Below the pieces are notes generated by a model, which saw only the letters and a list, made by a program, of their open reading frames with translations, did no database searches and was not told the origin of the DNA. A stretch of 64,000 nucleotides of DNA from Rutidosis leptorrhynchoides (lineage: Eukaryota; Streptophyta; Magnoliopsida; Asterales; Asteraceae): assembly GCF_046630445.1 (NCBI RefSeq), contig NC_092341.1:34823501-34887500 (forward strand), given 5' to 3'. Positions 35,087 through 46,117 of the stretch are shown one piece after another (position 1 is the first letter of the stretch; each line of letters starts with the position of its first letter). The translations under genes and the position numbers were made by a program.

Positions 35087-37186
35087 TCATTCATCCTGCG
35101 GAGTATAATTCAATACATCATCTATTGTTACATCCGGCCTTTTACGAAGATTTTCAAGATCAGAAAACTTCATATTTTCAATCAGTGCACCAGCTGCGTC
35201 AGCTTCTTTTATGGCGTTTTCATTAATCTTTGATGTAATAACAACAGGCATTGGATTTGGCAATTCTGGCAGTTTTCTTTTCATAAAGTTGAAAAAATTT
35301 AGTCGTTCAGCAGACTTCGCAAGACGGACAAACTCACGTATCCTGTGAGACAGAGCTTAGCAATTAAAGATACGCTCTACAAGCGCGGGGATGCCAGCTA
35401 TCATTCGTCTTTCGTTCTCCTCTTTGGCTTTAAGCTGTTCTTTCAACATGTTATTCTGCTCAAGCATTTTTTCATTCTCCTTTACTAGTTCATCAATTTT
35501 GCTCAGATGTCGCTTTTCTCTGGAAGATAGTTCTTTGACTTGCTCCTTATACTCCGCCCTCTGATTGTTGCTATTATCATAAAGCCTCTTCATTGTCTCG
35601 TATTCCCTCTTTATCTCTGTGGCTATTTGTTCAGTCCTGGCTACTTTCTCCTTTTCAGCAGATAGCTCCTTATTTGTAGTGACTTTATTGTTTTGCAAGT
35701 CAGATAGGCGTTGAAGGTCATTTAACCCAGAAGCAATGTTCAGAATGATACTTTGTGCCTTAACCTTCTTGGCATCTGCATCAGATAGGTTGCTAAAGAA
35801 TTGGGCTAGTGAAGGACACACCATGGCATTCAAAAAAGTCATGAAATCTTTGTAAGAGTGTGGTGGTCCTTTTAAAAGGGAGGAAAGCATATTTGTGTCA
35901 AGATTGGGAAGCGTAATTTGTTGTTGAGAAGAACTAGGGCCAGCTCCTTGTTGAGCGGATGACGGAGGAATTTGACCAGTTCTTCTCCTCTTGGCGGAAG
36001 GCGGAAGAGTTACTAATGTAGTGTCTTGATGTGATGCACTAACTGTTAGAGATAAAGGGAAATTGTTACTTATGAAAGAGTTCCAATATGCTTCACAACA
36101 TTTCAAGGGTGGCATAAAATATAAGGAAGGGTTTGGATTATAAAATTCACCAGTACTGGGCATACAAGAAAATAAGTACAGGTTTTGGTATGGTATTTTA
36201 CATAATTCAGTGTTATCATTTTCATTACCCGAGGCACGACGTTCTCTAGAGGCAACTCGATTCATACCTATATCTTCTTTTTCTTCTTCTTCATCTTCCT
36301 CCTCCCTCACTTCATCTATTTTGGGGGTATCATCAATAATTTTCTGAGTAGTAAAGGTAAGCTGTGAATAAGACGATGACCGCATGGCGGTTAGCGGAGT
36401 GATCTCTGCAAAAGTTTAAAAGTCACAATGGTTAATTGGATAGATAAAGGAGAGCATCTTATTAAGCATATATAGCAAAAGTAAATGCTTACTCTTCTTC
36501 CCAGCAAGAACACAGACATAACCTTGTGTGATATCCCAATCTTGGCTTACGGATGTCAGCGAAAGCATGTGTTCCCCATATTTAACGTCATTGATTTGTT
36601 CAGCTTTAATTTTCTTAAACAAAATGTTTTCCTTGGTAACGAGTTTTGGAAAGGTAACTGATACGGTATGCAAGTGTTTGTGCCACACTCGAGTAGTTGA
36701 GTATTGGTCATCAATTGCATCTTCATTAATAAAGATAAATAAAGCATACCAGTTATCGCCGGGATGATCAAGTGCAGGTTTCAGAAATCCATGAACTTTA
36801 TTGAATGTGAACCAACCTTTTTCATGGCGTGCTATACGTACCAAATGGCAAAATATCCGAATAGATGGCTCAATATTCCTTGCGTGACAATACATTTCAA
36901 AAATCAGAATCTTTCAAATTGATGCTGGTTCGAATTGACCAACAGCAACACCATAAAACTTGCAAACTTCTAAGAAGAATGGTGTAAATGGCAGACGTAA
37001 GCAAAAATTGAAAATTGAATGGCCATAAATAGCAACCTTGCCAGGGGGCGGTGAGCAGGCTCTGGCATTGATTACAGGAATCACTGTTTCAACACCAGCT
37101 AATCTAGGAAAATGTTGCAGTAGCTCGCCTAAATATTTCTCATTTACTCTGCTAAGAATAGCTGAAACATCCTTTATGGCTGCCAT
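35087..37186 (-). pseudogene. Tat antisense spliced ORF (gypsy-type transposase-like domain)
   Basis: Transcribed opposite to pol. The start ATG is at 37186. An in-frame TGA at 36916-36914 interrupts exon 1, and the frame continues unbroken after it to a donor (AGA|GTAAGC) at 36492. The acceptor TTTTGCAG ends at 36406; removing this 87-bp intron keeps the frame and joins it to the long exon ending at 35357. That exon has an acidic Glu run, a Ser/Gln linker and a long coiled coil (about 35360-35700). A further open segment, 35339-35087, probably belongs to the same product, but its junction is unclear. Antisense ORFs with a so-called putative gypsy-type transposon domain are known in Tat/Retand elements; this fits them. 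Its function is not established. Confidence 0.7.
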
Positions 37187-37604
37187 TAATGTTCTAATGA
37201 AACAGGAGGTAAAGAAGGTATTGATGGAAGAAGATGAACACTGTAGAAGGAAGTTGTAAAAGTAAATGATCGGTTAGGGTTTATGGTGGTTAAAAAGCAA
37301 AAAGATATAACAGCGGTAATTAGTGGTGATTTTGGGGGTTTTGTTTTCAGCCGCACACGTGTAAGGACAAGATAAAAAGGCGAGTACATCGAAAAGCCTT
37401 TTTACAGCTACAGGCGCGTGCGGTATTATAGCTGTACAAAAAGCAATCATCAATATTTCAGTAAAATTCGCCTATCATTTAATGCCTGTGATGTGCTCCC
37501 CGATGCAAAAGGAAAACGTGAAGACTTGGTTGGCACGCGTTATTCCAAGTTTAACAACTTAATCAATTTTCAAATGCTTAAGTCATTAAACTGGGGGGAC
37601 TTAA
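37187..37604 (-). promoter_or_regulatory. Region between antisense-gene start and Tat 3' LTR
   Basis: It holds the presumed promoter and 5' leader of the antisense gene. On the minus strand a pyrimidine-rich leader precedes the ATG, and a G-box palindrome ACACGTGT lies at 37355-37362. The + strand polypurine tract ACTGGGGGGAC at 37590-37600 marks the Tat LTR start. No firm TATA box for the antisense gene. Confidence 0.45.
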
Positions 37605-38183
37605 TGGTGTATCCTATCGTATACACGCATAAAAGGCGTAATGGCTGCATAAAAGTAGCATCAGGAAGGCTGAAAATAACAGTTTTGTGGAGTTGTCCGT
37701 CCAGCGTTCTCCGCTGTACAGGCTGCTCCGTCATGCATAAGCCCTGAAGGCCGCCTAGCGCGTAAGCCCTGGCCGGAGAACGCCACCTTCAGCATAAATT
37801 TCGGATCACGAATAACAGAACGTATCATCATTTGACATGTGTCCCCAAGCAATCTGGTGGATATGACACTATAAATAGACCCCTTGGGTCGTCATTTTAC
37901 AAGGTTCAGACATTCTGACAACTTTGAGAGCTGAGACATCACTTCTCTTTCTCTATCTACTTTCTCTCACTAGAAGTCATCCGGCTAGCACCTTTACGCT
38001 CTACGGACGACATATTGATTAAGCCACCCCACAAGTTTCTACACTTGTGAACCGGGTCTGCAGGGATTATTTTCCAATGGTAAAAATCAATCGGCAACAC
38101 TCCGCCCTCCTAAAGCTAGATTACTTCTAGTATCTTGTTGACACACTAAGTTTTACCTCATAAGGAAATAGGTGTTAACACCC
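37605..38183 (+). repeat. Tat 3' LTR
   Basis: It follows the polypurine tract, starts TGGTGTAT and ends near AACACCC, so the ends are roughly inverted. TATAAATA lies at 37870-37877, followed by a pyrimidine-rich start region. GCGTTCTCCG near 37702 and CGGAGAACGC near 37772 form an inverted repeat in the upstream part. The 5' LTR is missing, so both ends are estimates. Confidence 0.6.
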
Positions 38184-39535
38184 GTATTTCGTGTGATTGG
38201 GTCATTATTGCAAATGCTTCTGCAATGTGTAATTTGTGTACCAAGGGTCATTATAAATTGTTAAACGTATCATTACGATATTATGTTTTTGGTTAAAACA
38301 GAGTTGGAGGTGTTATGTATTATGAACGTTTTAATGGGACCTAACTTAAAAAAAAAATGTGCTTCATTTTTGGTAAACGAATTTGGGGTCGATTCATTTT
38401 TCCAACAATCTTTTCTCTCACCATATTTTACTACGGAGTATAATTTTACAACTCCTAATCTTTGTATATTATTGTGGTACTTGATTATTATGCTTATATT
38501 TAGAGTCTCGTAATCGATTAAAGTTGAAAAGTGTGGATGATGAATACATGAAAGGTGTATCAATAGCTTATTACTCCGTAGTACTTTTACTTATTTCATG
38601 GTATTATTATACTCGTAGAAACTGAGAATAGAATAATACATTAATACCTAGATGGAATTTGATAAACATACAGTAACAAATTTTACTTATTTAAACCTGA
38701 TTAAAAAATTGTTATGTTTTAAAACTTTGCGAAATAAAATGGGAGATCAATTTATGATTGATTGTCTACTTTTAAGTAATGAAATCAATAAAGAACGATT
38801 TGCGAAATAAAATGGAGATCAATTTATGAATGATTGTCTACTTTCATATATTGAGATGTGTTAGATGGTATAAGTGATGATGCAATTATGGATGAATTTT
38901 ATCGTGTAAAACCTCATAGACAAAAGTAAAAAGTTGCAGTTAGTCTTTTGTAGATTGAAATATATGATAATTTTGTAAAAAAATTTGAATTCTAATAATA
39001 TTACCTAACTTTTGTTTTATGTTTGTGTTTTTGTCCCAATAAAACCCAACCTGACCCGTACATAGTTAATTTTCGTTCAAGTAAGTTACCGAATAAACTT
39101 TTTAGGGAGCCCTTTGAGTTTGAATTCTAGATTCACCACTGAGCATGTTCTTTATTAGGTGTTCCTAATCACTTAATCATATATTCATGTAAGCACATAG
39201 ATCAATATTAATTTACATAGATAAGACCATAATTTAATGTGTTAGGCATCTAGTTTAATGTAGTCTTATTTTGGTTAATCTTGCCTTTATCAAAGTACAT
39301 TTAGTTGTGAATTTCAATAAATCAATAAGGACATGTTTTAAGATTGTTACACGCTATTGAACCATATCTTAATATGTTAAACCATATCTTAATATGTTAG
39401 AACGTAATTCAATATGGTGAGTATTCATTTAGGCACGTGTACTTGTAACGTCTAGCTAGACATATTAACTAATTATATGAGATTTCTATCTAAGCACATA
39501 GCAATTAATCTCTACGCTAAGAACAAATGATCGTA
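38184..39535. other. AT-rich intergenic DNA
   Basis: No gene seen. A short direct repeat of AACCATATCTTAATATGTTA occurs twice around 39358-39400. Confidence 0.5.
38430..38582. repeat. Short inverted-repeat unit with ACTACGGAGTA ends
   Basis: ACTACGGAGTA at 38430-38440 and TACTCCGTAGT at 38572-38582 form 11-bp inverted ends around an AT-rich 130-bp core. It could be a small MITE; no convincing target duplication is seen. Confidence 0.35.
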
Positions 39536-39540
39536 GTAAT

Positions 39541-39823
39541 TGTTAAAATCTAGCAACACCATCACATGAGATGCATGGAGTTAATTTGACTAGTTGTTAG
39601 TTTTATGAAGTCATGATAGTTAGTTGGAGTCATGACAGTTAGTTGAGTAAATCATGGAGGTTGCTTTCATTGTTTTGTTTTCTCTTTCTTGTAAGCCTAT
39701 AAACGCACTAGTTGCTTTGATTTAATTAAGCACAATAAAAAGCACAATTACAGTGCATAATCGTGAGTTCATATTTCCATTTAATACTTCAGTTTTTACC
39801 TTTCATGTTCTAATAGTTCAACA
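39541..39823 (+). repeat. Copia 5' LTR
   Basis: Starts TGTTAAAATC, ends TTCAACA, 283 bp, same length as the 3' LTR. Confidence 0.9.
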
Positions 39824-39826
39824 ATC

Positions 39827-39840
39827 TGGTATCAAGAGCT
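39827..39840 (+). other. Copia primer binding site
   Basis: TGGTATCAAGAGCT, a variant of the initiator tRNA-Met site, three bases after the LTR. Confidence 0.85.
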
Positions 39841-39890
39841 AGGTTCTATTGGCAGTTTTTTCTTTCTATCACAAACAACAAGCGGGCATA

Positions 39891-41261
39891 ATGGGCGATC
39901 TCCAAGTTGTTGGTGGAATCAAGAAACTCAATAACCAAAACTACAACTCTTGGTCTACTTGCATGATGTCTTATATGCAAGGTCAAGATTTGTGGGAGGT
40001 TGTGAACGGGGATGAAGTCAAGAAACCAGAAGTTGAAGATACTAATGGACTGTTACGGAAATGGAAGATAAAAGCGGGCAAAGCATTGTTCGTTTTGAAG
40101 ACCACTGTTGAAGTTGATGTGCTTGAGCATATTCGTGATGTGAAAACACCGAAGGAAGCTTGGGATGCGTTCGCCAAGCTGTTCTCAAAGAAGAACGATA
40201 CGAAACTCCAACTTTTGGAGAGTGAGTTGTTATCCGTGGCACAACGTGATATGACGATTGCACAGTACTTTCACAAGGTAAAATCTTTATGCCGAGAAAT
40301 TTCTGAATTGGATCCTGAGGCTCCTATTGGTGAAGCCAGGATGAAAAGAATTATTATCCATGGTTTGAAGTCTGAATTTAGGAGTTTTGTTGCTGCAATA
40401 CAAGGCTGGCAGAATCAACCTTCATTGGTTAAATTCGAAAATTTGTTAGCAAGCCAAGAAGCTTTAACTAAGCAAATGGGAAGAGTCTCGTTGAAGAATG
40501 AAGAAGAGGCACTTTATGCAAACAAAAGCAAGAGAATTATTAAGCAACATAATTCAGGTGGATTCAAAAAGAAAGATGAAAAAGAGAAGAGTCAAGAAAC
40601 TGAAAGTAGTGCTCGTGCAACAGGAGGGTCAAAGAATCGTTTTAACGGTAAAAAGTCAAGACGGACATGCTATAATTGTGGAAAGAAAGGACACTTTGCG
40701 AGAGATTGTTATTCAAAGAAGGTTGTAGAAGGTAATCAAGCTACTTCAAGGAGTGAAGATGAATGGGATGCCGAGGCACTCTTTGCAAATGATGAAGAGG
40801 AGATAGCGTTTACAGCAACAACATTCGATCGTAAAAAGGATTGGATAGTTGATTCGGGGTGTTCAAATCACATGACCGGTGACATTGAAAAGCTCCAGAA
40901 TCTGTCCAAGTACAATGGTAGCCGTGTGGTGGTGACTGCAAATGATTCAAAGTTACCAATAGCTTATGTTGGCAGGACGATAATTCCTCCACAAGATGGC
41001 AGCAAAGAAGTGTTGCTGGAAGATGTATATCATGTTCCTGGTATGACAAATAATTTATTTTCAGTACCACAAATAACATCTTCTGGACAATATGTTTTAT
41101 TTGGTCCACAGGATGTGAGAGTATTTGATCATCTCAAAATTTTCGAGAAACCTGTAATGCAGGGACGTAGAGTTGAGTCAGTTTATGTTATGTCTGCTGA
41201 AACGGCATATGTAAACAAGACTAGAAGAAATGAAAGAAACCTCCATGATTTACTCAACTAA
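39891..41261 (+). CDS. gag: Copia gag-protease, fused to inverted LTR sequence at its end
   Basis: The first ATG of the frame is 39891. Residues 1-200 form a typical copia Gag with NYNSWSTCMMSYMQGQDLWEV near the start and an open alpha-helical body. The zinc knuckle CYNCGKKGHFARDC starts at about residue 260. The protease active site DSGCSNHMTG starts at about residue 321. The frame is free of stops, which is unusual in this window. The last eight or so codons (from about 41237) are read from inverted LTR sequence and not from pol; the normal integrase region is absent. Gag would assemble particles in the cytoplasm; the protease might act only in trans in this copy. Confidence 0.85.
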   Translation: MGDLQVVGGIKKLNNQNYNSWSTCMMSYMQGQDLWEVVNGDEVKKPEVEDTNGLLRKWKIKAGKALFVLKTTVEVDVLEHIRDVKTPKEAWDAFAKLFSKKNDTKLQLLESELLSVAQRDMTIAQYFHKVKSLCREISELDPEAPIGEARMKRIIIHGLKSEFRSFVAAIQGWQNQPSLVKFENLLASQEALTKQMGRVSLKNEEEALYANKSKRIIKQHNSGGFKKKDEKEKSQETESSARATGGSKNRFNGKKSRRTCYNCGKKGHFARDCYSKKVVEGNQATSRSEDEWDAEALFANDEEEIAFTATTFDRKKDWIVDSGCSNHMTGDIEKLQNLSKYNGSRVVVTANDSKLPIAYVGRTIIPPQDGSKEVLLEDVYHVPGMTNNLFSVPQITSSGQYVLFGPQDVRVFDHLKIFEKPVMQGRRVESVYVMSAETAYVNKTRRNERNLHDLLN

Positions 41262-41359
41262 CTGTCATGACTCCAACTAACTATCATGACTTCATAAAAC
41301 TAACAACTAGTTAAATTAACTCCATGCATCTCATGTGATGGTGTTGCTAGATTTTAACA
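41238..41359 (-). repeat. Inverted partial copy of the copia LTR inside the element
   Basis: The reverse complement of the first 122 bp or so of the LTR, almost identical to the 5' LTR. It joins gag-protease at a short shared AATGAAA sequence. Confidence 0.9.
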
Positions 41360-43083
41360 CTTCCCCTCAACACCAACACCACCTTCTACCATGCCAAGAT
41401 TGTAACAGAACTGCTCAAATTTGGCGCCACCCAAACTTTTTGTGAACACATCTGCTACTTGGTCATTTGTTCCTACATGCTTCAACTTGATTTCTTCTTG
41501 CAGAACCTTCTCACGAATGAAGTGGTAATAAACTTCAACATGCTTTGTTCTTGCATGAAATACTGGGTTCTCTGCTAACCGTATCGATGACAGGTTGTCA
41601 CAATACAGCGGAACATTATAATCTATTTCCTGGTGCAATTCTCTTAATAATTGCACAAGCCAGGTGCACTCTTGGACTGCCATCGCTGCTGCCCGGTATT
41701 CTGCCTCCGTAGATGATAATGATACAGTCGGTTGTCTCTTACTGCACCAAGATATTGATCCAGAGCCAAGCATAAACACATACCCAGTAGTTGATCGAAG
41801 AGTATCATAGTCTCCTGCATAGTCAGCATCACAATAGCCGACTAGCTTGCAATCTCCACCTGCTTTGAACATCAAACCATAGCCAATAGTATTCTTCACG
41901 TACCTCATTATTCGACGAACGGCTTCAAGATGAGGTTTCTTAGGATCTTGCATATAACGACTCATTACACCAACAGCAAACGAAATGTCAGGTCGTGTTA
42001 GTGTCAGGTAGATCAAACTTCCCACCAATTTTCTATACATCGTGGTATCTTCAAGATCTTTTCCTTCATGAGCACTTAGCTTAATGTTCAGCTCCATGGG
42101 TGTTGAGATTGGCTTACATTGGTGCATCCCGAACTTCACCAGTAAGTCAGCAGCATATTTTCGTTGATGAAGAAGTATTCCATCATTGGTGCGATCAATT
42201 TCTAAACCAAGAAAATGCTTGAGATGACCAAGATCTTTCATTTGAAACCGAACACACAAATTCTCTTTAATTTGGATAATTTCTTCTTCATAATCTCCAC
42301 TAATGATTAGATCATCAATGTAGACTAACACAATGGCAAGCTTCTATTTCTCGACCTTTACAAATAAGCTCGAGTCTGCAGCTGTTGATGAATAACCATT
42401 ATGAGTAAGAAATTCAGCAATCTTACTGTACCAAGCCCTTGGTGCTTGTTTCAAGCAATAGAGAGCCTTCTGAAGCTTGCAAACGAACTCAGGATGATCT
42501 TTATTTTGAAACCCTATCGGTTGGTTCATATAGATTTCTCGATCCAATTCTCCATGTAGGAACGCGTTTTTCACATCCATTTGCCACAAGCTCCAATTTT
42601 TTATAGCTGCAAGTGCCAATAAGACTCGAACAGTAGTTAGCTTTGCTACTGGACTGAAAGTCTCTTCGTAATCGAGTCCGTATTGTTGCGAGAAACCACG
42701 TGCAACTAAACGAGCCTTATGCCCTTCTATTGAACCATCTGTTCGGCGTTTTATTTTGAACACCCATTTACACGAAATGGGTTTAACATCAGTAGGCTTA
42801 GCTACAAGTTCCCATGTTTGATTTCTTTCCCTTGCTTCAATCTCTTCTTTCATAGCCTTAACCCATGCTTGATTTTCACTAGCTTCTTCAAAGGATTCTG
42901 GTTCTCTAGCTTCCTCATCTTCGGCTATGGCAACGTTTGCATACCTAGGGTTTGGCTTTTTAATTCCTTCTGATCTTCTCAATGTAATAGGAGCTGTTGC
43001 ACCTTGGTCAGTTTGATCCCCTGACCTATTAGACACTCCTTTTTGCCATGGATTTTGAGACGCGTCATTTTCAACATCTTCAA
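41360..43083 (-). pseudogene. pol: Copia RT and RNase H, inverted relative to gag
   Basis: On the minus strand the order is linker, RT, RNase H, polypurine tract, LTR start. RT has the FSPVAKLTTVR and QMDVKNAFLHG segments and the catalytic YIDD at about 42315-42326. A single in-frame TAG at 42344-42346 breaks it just before that motif. RNase H has DADYAGD, STEAEY and CDN. The end shows [14 protein letters not shown] and then the natural stop overlapping the LTR. The first residues of the apparent frame above 43083 are antisense to a second, direct copy of the pol end and are not part of the gene. Confidence 0.85.
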
Positions 43084-43193
43084 CAAATGACCAAGTAGCA
43101 GATGTGTTCAGAAAAAGTTTGGGTGGCACCAAATTTGAGCAGTTCTGTTACAATATTGGCATGGTAGAAGGTGGTGTTGGTGTTGAGGGAAAG
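43084..43193 (+). pseudogene. Direct copy of the copia pol 3' end and polypurine tract
   Basis: The + strand reads the last 35 or so codons of pol (the VADVF, KSLGG and KFEQFCYN segments), then GTTGAGGGAAAG and the LTR. The same stretch occurs inverted at 41360-41470, so it is duplicated. Confidence 0.85.
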
Positions 43194-43476
43194 TGTTAAA
43201 ATCTAGCAACACCATCACATGAGATGCATGGAGTTAATTTGACTAGTTGTTAGTTTTATGAAGTCATGATAGTTAGTTGGAGTCATGATAGTTAGTTAAG
43301 TAAATCATGGAGGTTGCTTTCATTGTTTTGTTTTCACTTTCTTGTAAGCCTATAAAGGCACTAGTTGCTTTGATTTAATTAAGCACAATAAAAAGCACAA
43401 TTACAGTGCATAATCGTGAGTTCATATTTCCATTTAATACTTCAGTTTTTACCTTTCATGTTCTAATAGTTCAACA
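43194..43476 (+). repeat. Copia 3' LTR
   Basis: 283 bp, about four differences from the 5' LTR, followed by the GTAAT duplication. Confidence 0.9.
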
Positions 43477-43840
43477 GTAATATGTAAACACATAGATGTA
43501 TAAGTGTATATTAATGTAGAACTCATGTATAAGAAGGAGCTTCTTCTAGTTGGGACTTGATGATCATTCTTAAGATGTGTAAGTAGATTTTAAGATTGTG
43601 AAAATCATGAAACACTTATGCGTTTGTGATGGTTAATTTTTTAAGTCATATTGTAATAACCATGAATTTAGACGTCTCCTTAAGTTTGTTACTGTCAATT
43701 TTGAGGATGAAATCATTTTAAGTGGGATTAGTTATAAAAACCTAAAACAAAATGTACAAATAGTTAAATAGTGATTGTGATAACATTGATATTGATATGA
43801 TTAATTTAATAGCATGAAATATCATGTTATGTTATATATA

Positions 43841-43870
43841 CTAGATTTATGAGCCCGTGCGTTGCATGGG
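43841..43870 (-). mobile_element. Helitron 3' end (minus strand)
   Basis: On the minus strand a hairpin (CCCATGC, loop, GCACGGG) is followed by nine bases and then CTAG with T next, the classic Helitron terminus and A/T insertion site. The 5' end (TC) should lie to the right; I cannot place it with confidence. Confidence 0.6.
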
Positions 43871-44581
43871 GACTCATCTGCAAACATTATTGATTTTTAA
43901 ACTTATATATGAAATAACGTTATTATAAGAAAAGTGTCAATAGTAATGTAATAGTACTGTTGTGGTTGAATTAGTCAAATATATTTTTGTAAACAACACA
44001 CATTAGTAAAACTTTGATAGATTATAATTCATACATAGATTGATTACACAACATAAAGTTACGAATTGATGTAAACATGATTCGTTGTAAAGTAAACGAT
44101 TAATATTAAACGCTTATGTGTTTCATAGGAAACAATAAATACGGATAACAATAAATACACTTGCAATGAAACAATAAATACACTTCCAATGATGAAACAA
44201 ATTTAAGCAGTTTTTTCCTGTTCATGTTCTTTCTACGTCTAAACAGAAGCTTCATTAGCAACCTTGTACCTTTATCGTATAAAACTACAATAGGCAGAGA
44301 CCGATGTAAAACACTTTTTACCCTGTATGAGGTGTTGCATGTGTTGTAACATGATCTAGATGGTTCTTTTATTTCTTCGGCGTTTATGATTTCTTTTATT
44401 GTAACATGATCTAGATGTTGTTTCAACTTCTTGTTATCCGTCAACTCTTCTGTGATCTCCGATTCCTGCAATATTAAGCATGTGTTAATAATTGTTTGCC
44501 ATATTAATCGTGATATAGGAGCAAAAAAAAAAAAAGAAAGAAAGAATTTCTAGTATCAAAGCAGCATAGAAACCATATTAT
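43871..44581. other. Possible Helitron interior, no clear gene
   Basis: The minus-strand frame 44106-44471 (121 codons) has a Lys/Arg-rich middle and a short internal duplication around GTAACATGATCTAGATG. I do not recognise it. It could be a captured fragment if the Helitron extends this far. Confidence 0.3.
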
Positions 44582-44932
44582 GGGTGTGTTTGGCATGAAG
44601 CTTGTTGGAGCTTATGGGAGCTTATTGGAGCTTATTGGAGCTTGAGCTTATGATTTTAATAAGCTTCAAGTCATAAGCTTTGTTTGGTAGACATAAAAAG
44701 TGGAGCTTATGAAAATCATAAGCTCTTAAAAAAAAGCTACTTCTAGTAGCTTATGAAAAAAAGTAGAGCTTATGAACTGAAAAATAAGCTCCAGCTAGTT
44801 TACCAAACACTTATAAAAAATAATAAGCTTCAGCTACCAGTTTTAATCATAAGCTCCATCTCCAGCTCTAGTCCATAAGCTCCAACTCAAACTATAAGCT
44901 CCAGCTCCAGCTAGTTTCATCCAAACACACCC
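44582..44932. mobile_element. MITE with GGGTGTGTTTGG ends
   Basis: Ends GGGTGTGTTTGG and CCAAACACACCC are inverted, and TAT is repeated on both sides (44579-44581, 44933-44935). The 351-bp body is packed with AGCTTAT and its complement, so the two halves can fold onto each other. The 3-bp duplication suggests the PIF/Harbinger group, but TAT is not its usual target, so the superfamily is unsure. Confidence 0.65.
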
Positions 44933-45748
44933 TATGTAAAAATGCCAAATAGTTATAAAAGTTTTAAAATATGTATTTTGATTTGTTAGTTAACCACTTA
45001 ACCTACTGGATTAAAAAACAATACAATTGCCTCTATTTGTGTGGTTTATGTAGAAATAAAGAAATTAAATCGTAGTTATCCAATTAGTCAACTGTAAAGG
45101 TAAATATTTAGAGATCGAATGGGATAAACATTAAACTCTAAGCAAGACAAATTCTAAGCTAATATATTAGTAACAGACTAACAGTTAGTTAAGTAAAAAG
45201 GTTACGTCACAGATTTGTTCATGAAAATGGTCACAAATTGATGTCACTTGTTTTTGAAAAAGAAACTCTTTGTGAAGAATCCAATTCATAGAAAATATGG
45301 TTGTCAACAACCGGAAATGGACGCCTTAAAAAGGATGATAGTAGAAACTACAATCGACAACACGACAACATGTTGAAGCTAACAAATAACGTCAAACCAT
45401 TAGATATGTATCAGATTTCATAGGGTAGTTAATTTAAATGACCATTTTGCGATATGAAGTTTATGAAAATCAGTATTAATAATTTATTTATTCATAGTAA
45501 AAAACAGTGACTACAATATTGACAGAACCATTGATGTACCAAAAAAGACCATTTTTTATGTTATGATCAACCCATACGAATCAACAAAAATAGACCATTT
45601 TGTTTGCCTTGAATATACCCATTTATTGGTCATCAAAGTGCTACTTAATTAATATCCATGAAATTAAGTAACCAATATAACAGAAGTATACAAGAGATGT
45701 TTAAATGTACGAATATTGATTTTAACTCATGTACCTTAATTTCTTGAT
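44933..45748. other. AT-rich intergenic DNA
   Basis: No gene, RNA or repeat boundary seen. Confidence 0.5.
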
Positions 45749-46117
45749 TGATGTCTGATCCTCGTGTTAGGAAGAGAGGATCGTCTGGACGTTGGGAGAT
45801 ACAAATTTGAGAGAAAAACAACTATATTACTCACAAGAATAGATTTACAGAGTATTACAAAACTCTTACAAAAACTCTCAAAACTCACACACACTATCTA
45901 GGTTGTGATTACACTTATCTGAGTGATTTGGGATGATTTACAACTGAGGTTTGCACCTCTATTTATAGTAAAAATTCTATGGCGGTGGAATGGTGTGAAC
46001 GGAGAAGGTTGGCGGCCGTCATCGTTATCAACTTTGCTACTTCCATATGAGTTGTCAAGGTTGCCTACTTTGAATATCTAGAAGTTGGGCTTCTAGATTG
46101 TAGGCTGAAAATCTTCA
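45749..46117 (-). repeat. Copia 3' LTR (TGAAGATTTT start)
   Basis: The start follows the polypurine tract. A TATA-like ACTATAAATAGA lies inside. The far end (TCA) is estimated, as no second LTR is available. Confidence 0.6.

Larger units (their letters stand above)
20071..38183 (+). mobile_element. Tat-lineage Ty3/gypsy element, 5' end missing, split by Tekay insertion
   Basis: Pol has two RNase H domains, the second of the archaeal-like type, which is the hallmark of the Tat/Ogre/Retand lineage. An antisense gene between pol and the 3' LTR is also known from this lineage. The 5' LTR, leader, gag and most of the protease are absent. The element is interrupted at 23144-34069 by a minus-strand Tekay-like element. 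Confidence 0.85.
39536..43481 (+). mobile_element. Ty1/copia element with inverted RT segment
   Basis: The 283-bp LTRs at 39541-39823 and 43194-43476 differ at about four positions and are flanked by GTAAT at 39536-39540 and 43477-43481. The tRNA-Met-type primer site is at 39827-39840 and a polypurine tract (GTTGAGGGAAAG) precedes the 3' LTR. Gag and protease are on the + strand, but RT and RNase H are on the minus strand and the integrase is missing. The boundaries are intact although the inside is rearranged. Confidence 0.9.
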
